Assembly (NCBI GenBank): GCA_946406115.1
Contig: OX291547.1
Location: forward strand, 16,063,001-16,127,000
DNA: 64,000 bases
Direction: 5' to 3'
Origin: Apoda limacodes
Lineage: Eukaryota > Arthropoda > Insecta > Lepidoptera > Limacodidae
Shown here: positions 23,128 to 35,292 of the stretch, in pieces
How the letters are laid out: each line of letters opens with the position of its first letter
Numbering within the stretch: position 1 is the stretch's first letter
Program-made: the position numbers and the translations under genes
Notes under the pieces: generated by a model
Told to the model about the DNA's origin: nothing
Seen by the model: only the letters and a program-made list of their open reading frames with translations
Databases searched by the model: none

Positions 23128-24734
23128 ATGGATAAAGACAAAGTGAGAAATATCTTTAATCGAAAATACCTAGCGCGAACCAAAACCAGTAGGCATGAGC
23201 GTGCCTTTAGTCTTGTAAGATGCGGCCTAAGGGATCTCTCCCCTACAGAAAAGACAAAGCTGGGGATCAGCTCAAAAATCATGAAATGGCAGACTACAAA
23301 ACAAAACTACCCCAGGAGGGTACCGTCACCGACAGGGAATCCCTCCCTGAACATAGTCCTGCAGGGACTGCAGAACTGTGTTCTGGCCGCCCTTCGGATT
23401 CTGGGGGGGGCAAATATTGTCAGAATGAATCACTCTCAGCACCAAAGAAGCAAGTACAGCAGGCATTCCATCCCAGCCTTTTCATAAACCGGCAAAAATC
23501 AGTTTCCTTGGAAAGCAGGCCACTAAAGGATACAGAAAGCAGTGAAGTAATAAAGGAGAAAGAAAGCTACGAAGCAATGAAGGAACCATCCCCACCCACC
23601 TGGCAAAGAGTACCTACAACTAGGAATCCCAAAAGAAAAAAGGTTTCGCAGACACCCTAACCTGAAAAAATCAAAACCACCAATAGGTATAGTGAACTAC
23701 CAGTAGACTTAACTGAAGACGAACCAGAACAAAAGAAGTTGAGCAAACCTACACCCATCATATTATACGGAATTGACGATGTGAACAAGCTAACATAGTT
23801 ACTACTAAGTACTGCTGAAAAACATACCTTCACATATAGAAATATAAATAAAAACCAACTGCGCGTGAACTGTAGTGACATTGAAGTATACAAAAAAATT
23901 GTTTCTCTTATTCGTGAAAAAGGGCTTATTGTGTACACCTTCAACCGTAAAGAAGACACATGTTTCAGGGTTGTCATACGCAAACTTCACCACTCAACAC
24001 CTCATGAGGCTATAAGAGAAGAAATAGAAAAGACAGGAAATACAGTTTCTGAAGAAATCATTAACGCAAGATATGGGCCAGAAAAGAAGCCAACATCAAC
24101 ATTCTTTGTCAATCTTGTGCCAAGTACCCGTAACAAAGCTGTCAAGGAGCTTAAGTACATTTATAATCAATCGGTAGTCATAGAAGACCCCAAGAAAAAG
24201 AAAAGCATAGTCCAATGTCAGCGCTGTTAACAATATGGACACTCAAAAAACTACTGTATGAGACCCTATCGCTGTGTAAAGTGTACTGAACCTCACAAAA
24301 AATCAGATTGTCGCAAGCGAGATAAAAATACTCCAGCCCAATGCGTTCTCTGCAATGGTGCCCACCCAGCAAACTATAAAGGATGCCAGGTTTATAGAGA
24401 AATTGCAGCAAGAAAAACTATTCGCAGCCATATTCCTAGAAATACAAATAACAAAGAACCAACTTATAAACATATGAAAGAGCAACAGGGTAAACAACCT
24501 TCGAAAACAGAAAATAAAATAAAATACACGAAAAACGCTCAAAACCTGTATTCTGATGCTGTAAAGTATGGAGATGATAACAACAAAGATGCCTACTATG
24601 ACAAAATGGTAACATCGTGCTCACCAATAGAACACATGCTACTCAAGCAATCAGAGAAGTTTGAACTAATCATACAACAAATGAGTACCCTGCTGGGACT
24701 CGTAACAACGCTAATTAACAAGCTTTCAAAATAG
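23128..24734 (+). pseudogene. Jockey ORF1 (gag-like, zinc knuckle), broken
   Basis: ORF1 proteins of the Jockey clade bind element RNA. Most of the reading lies in one frame from about 23220 to 24734, with stops at about 23658, 23796 and 24228; the first codons (start at 23128) lie in a different frame, so a shift occurred near 23220. In the continuous frame one sees a basic region, a PRE_C2HC-like segment (LHHSTPHEAIREEI through KKKKSIVQCQRC), then a series of knuckles: CxxC-x4-H with CMRPYRCVKC, CRKRDK and CVLCNGAHPANYKGC. The stop at 24228 sits right after the first cysteine pair. Without these lesions it would be of normal length. Not translatable as it stands. Confidence 0.85.
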
Positions 24735-24736
24735 GA

Positions 24737-26630
24737 ATGCGCATTATGGCCTGGAACATGGACTAACTCCCAATCAAGAAGAAATAATACCGCTAATGAC
24801 AGAACATAAACTAGATATTATTCTAATATCAGAAGCACAGTGTTTAAAAACTAGCTCAATCAAAATCAAAGGATGTTGCACTTATATTACTTCACACCCT
24901 GATGGTACAGGACATGCTGGTACTGCAATAATAATACGCAACAACATAAAACACCATATACTGCCACATTATCTACAAGCAACTATCATCTCAGTAGAAG
25001 ACGAACATGGATACTTAAACGTGGCAGCAGTCTACTGCCCACCACGGCATACAATATATTCTGGCAAGTTCACAGAATTCTTTGCACAACTTGGAAGAAG
25101 GTATATTGCAGGTGGAGATTGGAACTCTAAGCATGTGCATTGGAGATCCAGACTAATAACCACTCGTGGAAGACAATTGAAGAAATGCATTGACAATAAT
25201 AATCTGATGATTTTAACAACATCAGAACCGACATACTGGCCATCGGACAGCAAAAAAATCCCTGACCTGCTGGACTTCTTTATAATTAAGGGACATTCTA
25301 GACATTATTTTAAAACAGAATCATGCATGGATACTTTTTTAGATCATACTCCAGTAATCCTAACTACTAGTACAACAGTAATTGAGAATGAAAGACCAGA
25401 AACACTTTACAACCATCGCACGAATTGGAACACCTTTAGGGAATTCTTAGAAGAGAAAATACAGCTTAACATAAGACTTAAGACAACTGAGGATGTAGAT
25501 TCTACCTTGAAAAAAATCACTAACAAGCCCAAGAAGCCTGCTGTAGAAATACGCTTGTCATCAAAACCGCAGGTAGTTCAACCAATCTTAGCCTGGAAAT
25601 TAAACAGCATGGGACAGTTGAGCAAATACACCGAGTCAGAGAGCATATAAGAAAAGTGCTAGAACAAAGGGAATATTGTTCCTCTGTCTTCCTGGACATT
25701 CATCCGGCCTTTGATAAGGTATGGCACAAAGGTCTGTTGTGCAAAATAAAGCAGTGTCTGCCCCATACATACTTCACTATATTGAAGTCCTACTTAGCAA
25801 ACAGACTCTTTTACGTGAAGGAATCGGGAAGCACTTCAGCTTTATGCAAAATCGAAGCTGGTGTACCACAGGGGTCTGTTCTTGGTCCGATCCTCTATAC
25901 ACTCTACCTAGCAGACCTACCAACAGTACCTGGAGTCACTACCGCTACCTTTGCAGATGAAACTGCCATACTGACAAGCCATAAAACCCCAGAAGTAGCA
26001 TCAGAGGTGCTACAAAAAGGATTAGATGCAATACACAAGTGGTTGAACAGCTGGAAGATAAAAGGGAATGTCACAAAATCAGTGCAAACTACATTCACCC
26101 TCAGAAAAGGTAACTGTTCACCTGTAAAAAGGGGAAATAATATTTTACCACACAAATCCTGTGTCAAATACTTGGGACTCCACCTGGACCATCGCTTGAC
26201 CTGGAAAGAGCACATTAAGGCTAAGATAGAGCAAATTTCCCTAAAATATAAAAAATTATACTGGATGCTTGGTCGCAACTCAAGACTCTCTTTGGACAAT
26301 TAATTGTTGATATACAAAGTAGTGTTGAAGCCGGTTTGGATGTACGGTACACAACTCTGGGGAAGCGCAAGCAACTCCAATATAGCTATCTTACAGCGCC
26401 AACAAACTAAAATTGTACGTGCAATAGCTAAGTCCCATGGTTTGTCACAAACTCTGAAATCCATCAGCAACTGCTCATCAGCACAGTCAAAGAGGAAATC
26501 CGGAATGTAGCGGGAAAATATAAAGAGCGACTAGCCAATCACCCCAATGAGCTGGCGCGACAGCTCACACTACGGAACTATGTTTTACGCTTAAAGCGGC
26601 ACAATATTATGACGTTAAAAGATAAGCAAT
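24737..26630 (+). pseudogene. Jockey ORF2 (endonuclease + reverse transcriptase), internally deleted
   Basis: ORF2 starts two bases after ORF1. The apurinic-like endonuclease shows AWN at the start (frameshifted right after), ISEAQ (catalytic Glu), GGDWNSKHVHW (Asp/Asn pair) and LDHTPVI (His), residues 24.8-25.4 kb. Around 25.5-25.6 kb the frame passes abruptly into SLEIKQHGTVEQIHRV, the start of RT motif 2 region, so several hundred bases covering the linker and RT fingers are missing. The palm follows: SVFLDIHPAFDKVWH, GVPQGSVLGPILY and TFADETAIL. The last should be FADD; the second catalytic Asp is Glu. The thumb (KYLGLHLDHRLTWKEHI) and the C-terminal region reach 26630 after more shifts. 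Dead element. Confidence 0.88.
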
Positions 26631-26753
26631 GAAATTGCGTAATTCCCGAGTAGATGTCCTCACTGGAGGCACACTCTGCATGATAACTAACGAAGAACTC
26701 ATCTGCTCATAGTTCTGGGACTGATTGCAGATAATACCCATAGAAAAAAAAAA

Positions 26754-26804
26754 ATTCGCACGGGCTGAGCTGCGGGCAAAAGCTAGTAGACTATATCACG
26801 CGGG
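26754..26804 (+). mobile_element. Helitron 3' terminus
   Basis: GCACGGGCTGAGCTGCGGGC followed by AAAAGCTAGT matches the hairpin and CTAG end of lepidopteran Helitrons. The body of this Helitron is not seen to the left because the Jockey-type element lies there. Confidence 0.55.
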
Positions 26805-27750
26805 TGAAACCAATGGGACCAGGTAGTTATATATCAAGAAGAAACCTGGTATTAGCAAATATTTAAGAGAAAAATAAAATTAATCAGTAGCTTTATAATA
26901 TAATTAAAATTATAACTTTCTCAATTTAGGTAAAATCTTTGAAAGAACAAGCTCGTTATGAAGTTTAAATTAATAAGTAACTATTTGACAAAGAGAACTA
27001 GGGAAGTGAATACACGAAGCTACAATACAGTCTTCCAAAATTGTCGTTAAACTAATTTAAAGTTTCGAACGTTTCTGTGTAGGAATTTCGTCTGAGGCTA
27101 TGAATAAACCTGACGATCAATTGCATTACTAACAAAACTTGACGAGACACGTAAAGTACATGCATTGTAAGAAAATTCATTATACCTAAGTTTACTTTTG
27201 AACCATTTCCTTATTCCAGTGATGTAGTTGCTAACACAAATTGTTCATATTTAGCACGCTACCGACGTCGATCAAAATAGTACTTTAAGAAGCACCTAAC
27301 ACATTGACATTCGAAGATCATTAGCCGAACTTTTTTGTTGTTAATAACACAATTTTTTATTTTTCTTAAAATCTGGAGCCTCTAGGTCATTAAACGTAGG
27401 TAACTAATTTGCTTGCCTGCACTTATTGTTTTTTTCGTCGTCGTAAAAATAATTATAAATAATGATTCAATTTAGTAGGTATTTCGAAAAAATATTAAAA
27501 AACAAATGTCAAATTATATAAACTGAACAATACTTTAAAACTAACAAGTATAGTAAATGTGATACACAATTAAAATAAAGCAATAATATAATATAAGATT
27601 AAAAAAATATGATATTTCTAATGTACTTACTTATATAATAAAGGTGGCTCAATGTCAAATTAAAATAAAATATAAATTCACATGTCAAATTAGTTATTAA
27701 AAATTATAATTACATAAAACTTGGTTAGGTGCTACCACAATAATAAGCCT
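26805..27750. other. Gene-free AT-rich sequence
   Basis: Nothing recognisable beyond AT-rich unique sequence. Confidence 0.5.
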
Positions 27751-27756
27751 TTTTCA

Positions 27757-28060
27757 TTAGTTTTTTATAGTGGAATGGTCAGAACATGAGAATGTCTTTA
27801 TGATATGTGATTTCAATTTAGGCAAAGAGTCATTAAAAATATCAATTTCCTCATTACCATTCCATATTACTGTAATATAGCTTCTGCAAATTCGACTGAG
27901 AGGAGAATAAATACCTACGTTAGTTCTTGAATGTCTAATATTTAATGGACAGTATCTGTAGTATTCTTGGCAAATTAGAGGACACAAATAAGTAAGGCAT
28001 TGACAGTTGAAGTGATGTATCCAGCGCACTATAAGTTCATTTATGTAGACATAGAACATT
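27757..28060 (-). pseudogene. Non-LTR retrotransposon ORF2 C-terminus
   Basis: The frame includes CQCLTYLCPLICQEYYRY, NIRHSRTNVGIYSPLSRICR and NDSLPKLKSHIIKTF. This pattern (Leu/Cys-rich stretch, RHxRxN..SPLxRICR, PKLKxHI) is the C-terminal cap of CR1/Jockey-type ORF2 proteins. It belongs with the RT fragment at 28450-29130 on the same strand, upstream in sense. Confidence 0.65.
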
Positions 28061-28449
28061 CAATAATAACCTTCTATCTTCCAACGAGCACGTGTTAAAG
28101 TGTTAAAGCCTAACTTTATAAGAATGTATTTTATGAATTAAATTGCAATGGAAAGTGAGGTACCCAAGAAACCTTTTTTTTACTGATCCTATTCTTTTTT
28201 TGTAAAATTTGTAATGTGGTTTCTAGACTACGCTCCTGTACTCAAGAATACTACGGACCAAAGCATTAAAAATAATTATTTTGGTGTTGGTCTATTTAAA
28301 ATCTTTTGTACTACAATTTAAGAAACCTAATTTTCTCGAAGCTTAATCTTCGATACGGATATTAAATTTTAATTTATTATCAATAATTAACCCTAAATTA
28401 CGTTTGTAATATGTTTCTTTTACTATATTGCCTTTTATTTTATATTTTG

Positions 28450-29130
28450 TTTAAACTACCGTTTTATTTCCTGAAAAACAAACTACAAAATATTTACTTA
28501 TATTAATTTTCATACTACTTTGATAACACCACTCATCTAATCTGTTTAAATCATCTGGAACTGGGGTCGCTTCAAGTTGTGAATTAACCAGTTTTGACAA
28601 TTTGAAATGATCACCAAACAAGTAAGCTTTAGAATGCAGAAGACATTGACTTATTTCATTGATAAAAATATTAAATAATTTCGGGCCTAAGTTAAATCCC
28701 TGTGGCATACCAGAAAAAGAATTGTAAGGGTTTGGAGTGTAACCGTTAGCTACCACAGTAAATCTGCCATCACGTATGGAACCACTAGATTTTCACCAAT
28801 GCCGTTAATACGAAGTTTTTGTAAAAGCAGCTCAAAAGGCACACTGTCAAATGCCTTACTGAAATCCGTATACACTACATCTATTTGAGAGTAATTGTCT
28901 AACGTTTCAGAAATTTGGTCTACAAAAACTGACAGGTTAGTTTTTGTTCACCTGGCCTTGACAAAACCATGCTGAAGTTATCTGATTCAAATACCAAGCA
29001 AGCATTGGACATACAAGTTTTTCAAGCACCTTTCCGAAAACCGTAAGTATATTTACCCCTCGATAGTTCAATAGCATGGGTCGATCTCCAGACTTGGAAA
29101 TAAATATTACCGAACTCTTTTTCCATGACG
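28450..29130 (-). pseudogene. Non-LTR reverse transcriptase core relic
   Basis: Minus-strand frames give, in order, GVNILTVFGKVLEKLVCP, SQIDVVYTDFSKAFDSVP (RT motif A with YTDFSKAFD), ELLLQKLRINGIGENL, SGMPQGFNLGPKLFNIFINE (motif B), and SKAYLFGDHFKLSKL, where FADD has become FGDH, so the catalytic aspartates of motif C are lost. DDLNRLDEWCYQSSMKINISK follows. Several stops and shifts. This family differs from the one at 20990 and from the Jockey element at 24.7 kb. Confidence 0.85.
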
Positions 29131-29401
29131 ACAGGAGGATAGTAGTTTCTAGAGAGCTGTAATAAATCTTGCAAAGTAGGTAACATAGTGATCGAGCACA
29201 CTTGCTTACAAAGTATGATTAGTAACTACTTAATTCCTAATTTAAACCAATCTGTAATGCCCCATTTATTATAAATCCTAATTGTATAAATTAACGCCTT
29301 ACCGCGATGTAGGTTATAGTCATCACAGTAAGAAATGGTTTTTGCCGACTTGAATACAACTTGAACCAAAACTGTAAAGTACGAGTCAAAGATCTATAAA
29401 T

Positions 29402-29404
<3 letters not shown>

Positions 29405-29448
<44 letters not shown>
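29405..29448. repeat. (TA)n microsatellite
   Basis: About 44 bases of TA dinucleotides, with further TA runs up to 29486. Confidence 0.9.
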
Positions 29449-29529
29449 TTATATATATAAATACAGTTTTATATATATATATATACATAAAATGCAATGT
29501 CCCGACTAACCTCATTACCGCCAAGCGAC

Positions 29530-30168
29530 ATTTGAAATTTAGGGAAGGCGTTTGTGATAAATTGAAGGCATCGTTTAAGAACGGTTTTTACAAAATTTAA
29601 CTCCTAAGGGGGTGAAGTAGGGGTTGAATCTTTGTATGTATTTTTTTAGGTTAAATCTATTAAAATTGGTATTTCACCTATTGACTAAAGGTCAACAATT
29701 ATAAATTTAACTGTTATTGTATGGAAAATCATACCACAGACAAAAAGGGTAGAAAAGTTTCTATGAGAAATATTTTTAATGTTAAATTAACTTAAAACTT
29801 GGTGTACATGTTCTTCAACACTGTTGAACAATAACAACAATGACACAAGTATTTTGGTAATTCGGGCTCTAAAGAGGAGAAAGGCGTTAGCAAAGTTTGT
29901 ATAGGAAATAATATTATATTTTTAATGTCATATCTGTATAAAAGGAAAACTCAGCCCAGCCCAGACCGCTTAGGATAAAAATCTGAAATTTGTACAAGGG
30001 ATTACTTTTATTTTGGAGGCGTCGTTTAATGCTGAGCTGAAATAGGGGTTAGAATTTTGTATGAATTTTGAAACTTTCGAATGAACCTGAAGAGGAGTAC
30101 ACTCACAATTTGTTGATTAAAAAACAAATCTTAAAATATATGCGAGCGAAGCCGCGGGCGGAAAGCTA
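29530..30168 (+). mobile_element. Non-autonomous Helitron-like element
   Basis: The right end GCGAGCGAAGCCGCGGGCGGAAAGCTA is the standard GC-rich hairpin and CT-terminus of lepidopteran Helitrons. The body holds AAGGGGGTGAAGTAGGGGTTG-like sequence commonly found in these elements. The 5' end was not located precisely. No coding sequence. Confidence 0.6.
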
Positions 30169-33100
30169 TTCCATTATAAAAAAATAAAAAAGCTACTACA
30201 TACAGTACTTTCTTACATTGAGTGCCGGAAAAAAGGTTATAGGTAGCATGTAGTCTGATTAAATTCTGCATCAGACCGAACGCAGATAGCATCGGCTGAG
30301 TTGGAAGGGAATATTAGATGAATCGAGTTCCGAATACAAATATGGAGATAGGGAAATCGAATTTGCCAGTAATCCCAGACGTGTGTTGCTGAACTCTTTT
30401 GTGATTTATGTAAAATTATTACGATTTATCACAAAGGTACTCTGTAATCTGTTTCACTGAAATACAAATTATTATTATCTAACAAAAATAGAATATCATA
30501 TAAAACAATTATGAAGTCAATGAACTACAAGTAACTACCGTTTAAATGGCTTTCTGGCAAGAAGAAACGACGAAAAAAACTCTCCAGCAGTCGCTCTTTT
30601 TTAATATCAATACAAATTGTGAAGTAAATTATGTTTTATATTTATATTAACTTGCAAGTTGAAATTCAGATAAAAATTTTAACTTTAGGTATAGCTTAGG
30701 CTTAGGCATAGTTTAAGCCTCAAAATAGCATGCAACCGATTCTGTTAATCACTTGCTCACACATTTACATTACTATCTCTCAATATCAAAAATAATATTA
30801 GCCTTAAATCAACATTAGCTCTAAAATATTTTATTCAATACTACCTCGCCTCAAGATGAGACTGACTGTTTAGTAATGCAAAAATAATCAGTCGTAGCCC
30901 AGTATTTTGAAGCTTGCTTTTCCGTACTGTTAGGGTTTTAGTATCCTAGCCGATTTTAATAGTTCTTTCGATAGTACGGTTCATTTTAACATTTTTAACT
31001 TAAATTATACTGGTTTTATAAAGATTAAAAAACAAAAAAATTAAGAAGAAAACACCAGACATTAGATAGTCGAGTTTATATTTATAAAAAAATGTTATTT
31101 TTATATATTCACATTCTTTATCACGTATAATATAATAAATAATGTGTGTTCCTACCTACCAACTATTATTATTATTTAAATGTTAATAAAGCTTAAGTAT
31201 TCGTTTTTGTAACGAAAAGAAAATTTGAGCTTACTTATAACTTTACATTATATACGCATTAATATTACCGTGCATATTATTTACGCATATTAGAAAAAGA
31301 ACAGATGTTTTCGATATACGGCACAAGCGTCATCGCTAATGAAGCTGCAATAATATGAAAAATGGCTTCCTTCCTAGTGATCGGAACTAACTTAATTGCT
31401 GTCCGCGCTTGGTCTGAAGTCTAAACTGTTTACTGCCTTTATTCAATGAAGTATAAAGTTTTTAATTCATTTTTGAGAATTATTTATTCCGGATTTGAAC
31501 CTTTTGAATTTGAACCTTCGCTCATATTCGTACGACTGATAGCTAGAGCTACAACCATTGAGCTAATTTTCGGTTAATACCTAAATCTTTTTTTTCCCCA
31601 TTATGACAGGAAGTCACTTACATAAGAAATAAAAAGTTTACATTAAACTAGTTGCATATTTTAGAAAGTTTCTTATTCTTAGCATTATATTTGATGCACT
31701 AAGATTTTGTAGCATTGATAGTAAGCATATTATACTAAAAATAGTTTTGAAGTATATTCTGCACCTTTTTTATAATACTAGTCAGATTATGACCGAAATA
31801 AAACAGACACGTGTCATCTGCATAGAGGGTTAGTTTTACTAATAATAACGTTGTTAAATTATGAATACTATATACCTCAATGCCTACATGACAAACGACT
31901 ATTGAACGACGATATAAAATCGATCACAGCGCACGACTTTCGTTATTTTACACTGTTACTAGTTTACTAGTTTACACGAAAATCAGTGGTATGGCTTACT
32001 GCTGCAGCTTTATACTAAGTAGGGTCCTTTTTGGCTTGGCGCAATAAAAGAGTGTCTATTTAGTATTAGTAGAGTAGTATTGTATTTAGTATGTACTTGT
32101 GTTGCGCTTTTTGCTAAATAAATTATTTCTTTTTTTTTTATTTATGTAAGTGTGTGAGTATGTTACTAAATCGGCGCGGGCATATATCAGCAATTGATTT
32201 TCTAATTATATAATAATATATGCACTTTTGCAACCAACAGTACATTATTGCAGCCGAATCAATCAACCGTGTCTGACTGATTTGATTGTTCGCACATTTA
32301 ACATTTTTGCACAAAAAATCCGAGATAAAACGAAATTTTCATTCAATAAACTGTAGTAGCACTGTTTTTATAGAATATTAGGAGTCCAATTGCGTCATTA
32401 TTTGTCGTGACCATACGTATTGTAAGGGCCTAGAATTTGTGAACAATAAATTGGCTTTCAATTATTAGTCCGTGTTATCCGAAGTCACGAATTATCGTCT
32501 GTACCTACAATATTGAAACATGTCGAGATGGTCAGACCAGTAATTTGGATCCATGGAATTTACTCGAAATAATTCACGTACATGTTAAGGGCATATGGAG
32601 TGGTCATTCATGATTATTTAATATCAAGCTGTACACAACTGACAAGGGCAATATTGTCCCTAAAGCAAATACACTGACAAAAAATTAAGTGACTCTCTTT
32701 GACTTAAATCGGATGCCACTAGAACTTTTTTACAAATCTTTACTTGTCTTTATTTTTGGCGAATAAAACCTTTAGCTGAATGTTCTGTCAATATTCTACT
32801 TTAGTTTTGAAACCTGATTAATGTTTCACAGGTTTTGTTCCAGTCAACCATAAGTTGACCTAGAATCATAAAATTTGGCAAGAAGCAAGATGTTACATGA
32901 AAAATAAAGGAAAAATTTCAAAAACTGATCTCATAATTGAGGAACTATTTACATAATAAGTTTGTACGGAACCCTCGTTACGCGCGCCAGAATCACACTT
33001 GGCCGGTTTTTTAATATTATTTATGAGTTATAAACTACAATAACAGTTATTGCATGTTACATTCGATATAGCAAACCGCAAAAGCCGTTAGATGCGCTTC

Positions 33101-33899
33101 ATTAGCTCAACTATTAAGTACTTATATTATGGCAAAGTTTAACGATTTGCGGGCATTCCGTAGCTCCTAATTTCCGACAAAACTGTTCCCTTCCCTTCAC
33201 CACTTCCACCAGACTGTGCAACATCTTGCTTAGCAACTAATTACAAGTCAGCGAAGTAAACGGATTTGTGAGTTTTTTAATTCATAAACGGGTTAAATAC
33301 GTCATGGCTAAAAATTTTTAGGCCTAGTGAGAAATTTTGGATATATTCAGTTTGTTTTCTAACTGACAGAATTTTATATCATTTTTCCACCGAAAAGAAT
33401 TGAAATAAAGCTAATGTACTGCAACATGTCTTCTCAACCCTGCCGTACTTTAATATTTAAATTATGAAATTAAAACTAGTACTTATCATTATTAGTAGTC
33501 TTTTTAGCAACTAGTTTCATATAGAATATACTTGCAACATTAAAACACAAACAACATGTAAACTGAACTGAAAAGTAGGTAGTGCAACAAGCTTTCGCTA
33601 GATGGCGTTTATTGATCAAAGTATTCCCGTGTAATTTGCACAAGTAAGGATATTCATAAAAAATGTTAATATAATTAATATTTTTTGGTGACGCTGCCAA
33701 AATCTTATCACCCCATCGGTTAAAAAATGTAGTTACTGACTTTATAATTTTAATATTATATGTTGTGATGTTAATTTTAGTGTCCGTGTAAAAGATGTGT
33801 ATGCAATTGCACGAAGATTGACTTTTTAACACTTCGCAACAGTTGCATAAATAGCTATTTAAAGTAGCTTTTCATATTTGTCATTTCATCCATTCGATA
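30169..33899. other. Long gene-free stretch
   Basis: No gene recognised. Scattered repeat scraps: GGCTTTCTGGCAAGAAGAAACGACG at 30547 (retroelement-like 3' string) and a family A 3' scrap at about 32963-33010 (TACGGAACCCTCGTTACGCG, CACACTTGGCC). The 118-codon minus frame at 33476-33832 is AT-rich and shows no domain. Confidence 0.45.
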
Positions 33900-34835
33900 C
33901 AAAACAAGAAAACACTTATTGAGTGTTTTAAGCCCCACTCGCGTCTTTTCTAATGTTGGAACTGATTTTGCAGGTTCCTTTAAAATTAAGGCTTCAACCT
34001 TGCGCAACGCCAGGGTGGTCAAGGCATACTTGTGCGTTTTTGTATGTCTTGTTGCTCGTTCCACAGAGGCTTTCATTGCCTGTCTTTCTGGCTTTGTTAG
34101 CCGCCGTGGATTGCCAAATATCATCCGTTTGAATTGCGGCACTAACTATAGGGGTACTGATCGGTATCTACCAGAAGTATACCAGTTCCTTGCTGCGAAT
34201 CAGCAGGGTATAGGACATTACCTTTCTCGCAAGGGAATTAAGTGGATTTTTGATCCCCCAGCATATCCTTCTTCGGGAGAAATTTTCAAAGCGGTGGTAA
34301 AGGCAGCAGAGAAACATATTCGCCTCGTTGTCGGGGTGACTGTTCCTACCTTCGAGGAGCTATATACAGTGTCCTGTAAAATTCAGGCGGTGCTCAACTC
34401 GAGGCCCCTCTGTCCGATATTTTCAGACCCTAATTATTTGGAAGTGTTGACTCCTGGTCAGTTTTTGGTGGGTCGGCCCTAGACAGCTTTACCCGAGTTT
34501 CCTATTAGATATTCCACTCAACCGCTTTGCACGGTTTGAATTGCTGCAGCAGATGTCTCAGAGAATTTGAAAAGGTTTTCTCTTGAGTTTCTTCATCTCT
34601 TGCAGCAGTCTCTTTGTTGGTCAGATAATACTGAACCCCCCAAGTGGGTGATCTTGTCTTGGTCAAGGAGATGAATATGCCGCCTCTTATCTGGAGGCGT
34701 GGTCGCATCTTTCGAGTCTTCCCCGGCTCGGATGGCGTTTCTCGCGTTGTTGAAGTTCTAGTAGTCATCTCTATTCTTACGAGAGCTATTGCTACTCCGT
34801 TGTGAATGCCGATTTCTTAGGGTATACAGTGTCTC
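33900..34835 (+). pseudogene. BEL/Pao retrotransposon integrase and C-terminal pol relic
   Basis: The 187-codon frame at 33919-34482 is a BEL/Pao integrase core: GTDFAGSFKIKA carries the first catalytic Asp, YLCVFVCLVARSTEAF and FVSRRGLP follow, then IRLNCGTNYRG where the usual SDNGTNF has lost its Asp, then SSGEIFKAVVKAAEKH (catalytic Glu) and QAVLNSRPLCP, LTPGQFLVGRP. After a stop, 34490-34835 continues in shifting frames with SENLKRFSLEFLHLLQQ and SDNTEPPK, the C-terminal domain. Everything 5' of the integrase (gag, protease, RT) and the 5' LTR are absent. The second catalytic Asp is missing, so the enzyme is dead. Confidence 0.85.
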
Positions 34836-34854
34836 AGTCAGACCCGATTTGTCT

Positions 34855-34866
34855 GGGGTGGGGGAT
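34855..34866 (+). other. Polypurine tract of BEL/Pao element
   Basis: GGGGTGGGGGA directly precedes the LTR start, as expected of the plus-strand primer. Confidence 0.7.
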
Positions 34867-35130
34867 TGTTTCGTCCTGTTACAACTATCTGCATCGCGAT
34901 AGTTTACGAACGCAGCCTGTATTTGTTTTTCTGCAGTGTTGTGTGGTCGGTCATTACTCCGCGAAATAACGTAAGAAATATATGTTGTGTTTTTTGCATA
35001 TTTGAAATAAGGACCCTTATATTTAGATATCTAATATTGCGCTACAAATATAAACTTGTTTTTGTGAAGTGTTAACAGTATCAATTGAGGTAAGTAATCG
35101 CCTTGCAGATAGTTGTAACGGGACGAAACA
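34867..35130 (+). repeat. 3' LTR of BEL/Pao element
   Basis: A 264-bp segment starting TGTTTCGTCCTG and ending GGGACGAAACA, i.e. TG...CA. Its first 26 bases are the reverse complement of its last 26 with one mismatch, unusually long terminal inverted repeats for an LTR. It follows the polypurine tract and the pol relic on the same strand. No second copy (5' LTR) is in the window. Confidence 0.8.
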
Positions 35131-35149
35131 CCTTTGGTACATTACAGAT

Positions 35150-35292
35150 AATACAGTGAAATCCAGCATATTATTTACTACTTGTGTGCCAATTTTCATC
35201 TAAATCGTTTAAGCCATTTATGTGTGATTGAGTTACAAACATCTTTACATTCAAACATCGTCACAAACTTTCACAGTTATAATATAAGTATT
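35150..35292 (-). mobile_element. Helitron remnant, minus strand
   Basis: Reverse complement begins TACTTATATTATAACTGTGAAAG and continues with GTTTGTGACGATG, the 5' end of a lepidopteran Helitron; CATCTAAATCG-type target-site wording follows. Confidence 0.45.

Larger units (their letters stand above)
23100..26753 (+). mobile_element. Jockey-type non-LTR retrotransposon, near full length but dead
   Basis: ORF1 with a PRE_C2HC domain and zinc knuckles is followed after two bases by ORF2 (endonuclease plus reverse transcriptase), a short 3' region and a run of A at 26742-26753. There is no RNase H domain, as expected for the Jockey clade. Both ORFs carry stops and frameshifts, and ORF2 has lost the segment between endonuclease and RT palm. 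The A-run is immediately followed by a Helitron 3' end, so the element probably inserted into a Helitron. The exact 5' end is not clear. Confidence 0.85.

Noticed and set aside
29291..29524. 77-codon minus-strand gene
   Set aside because: Its IYIYIY stretch is a translated (TA)n microsatellite.
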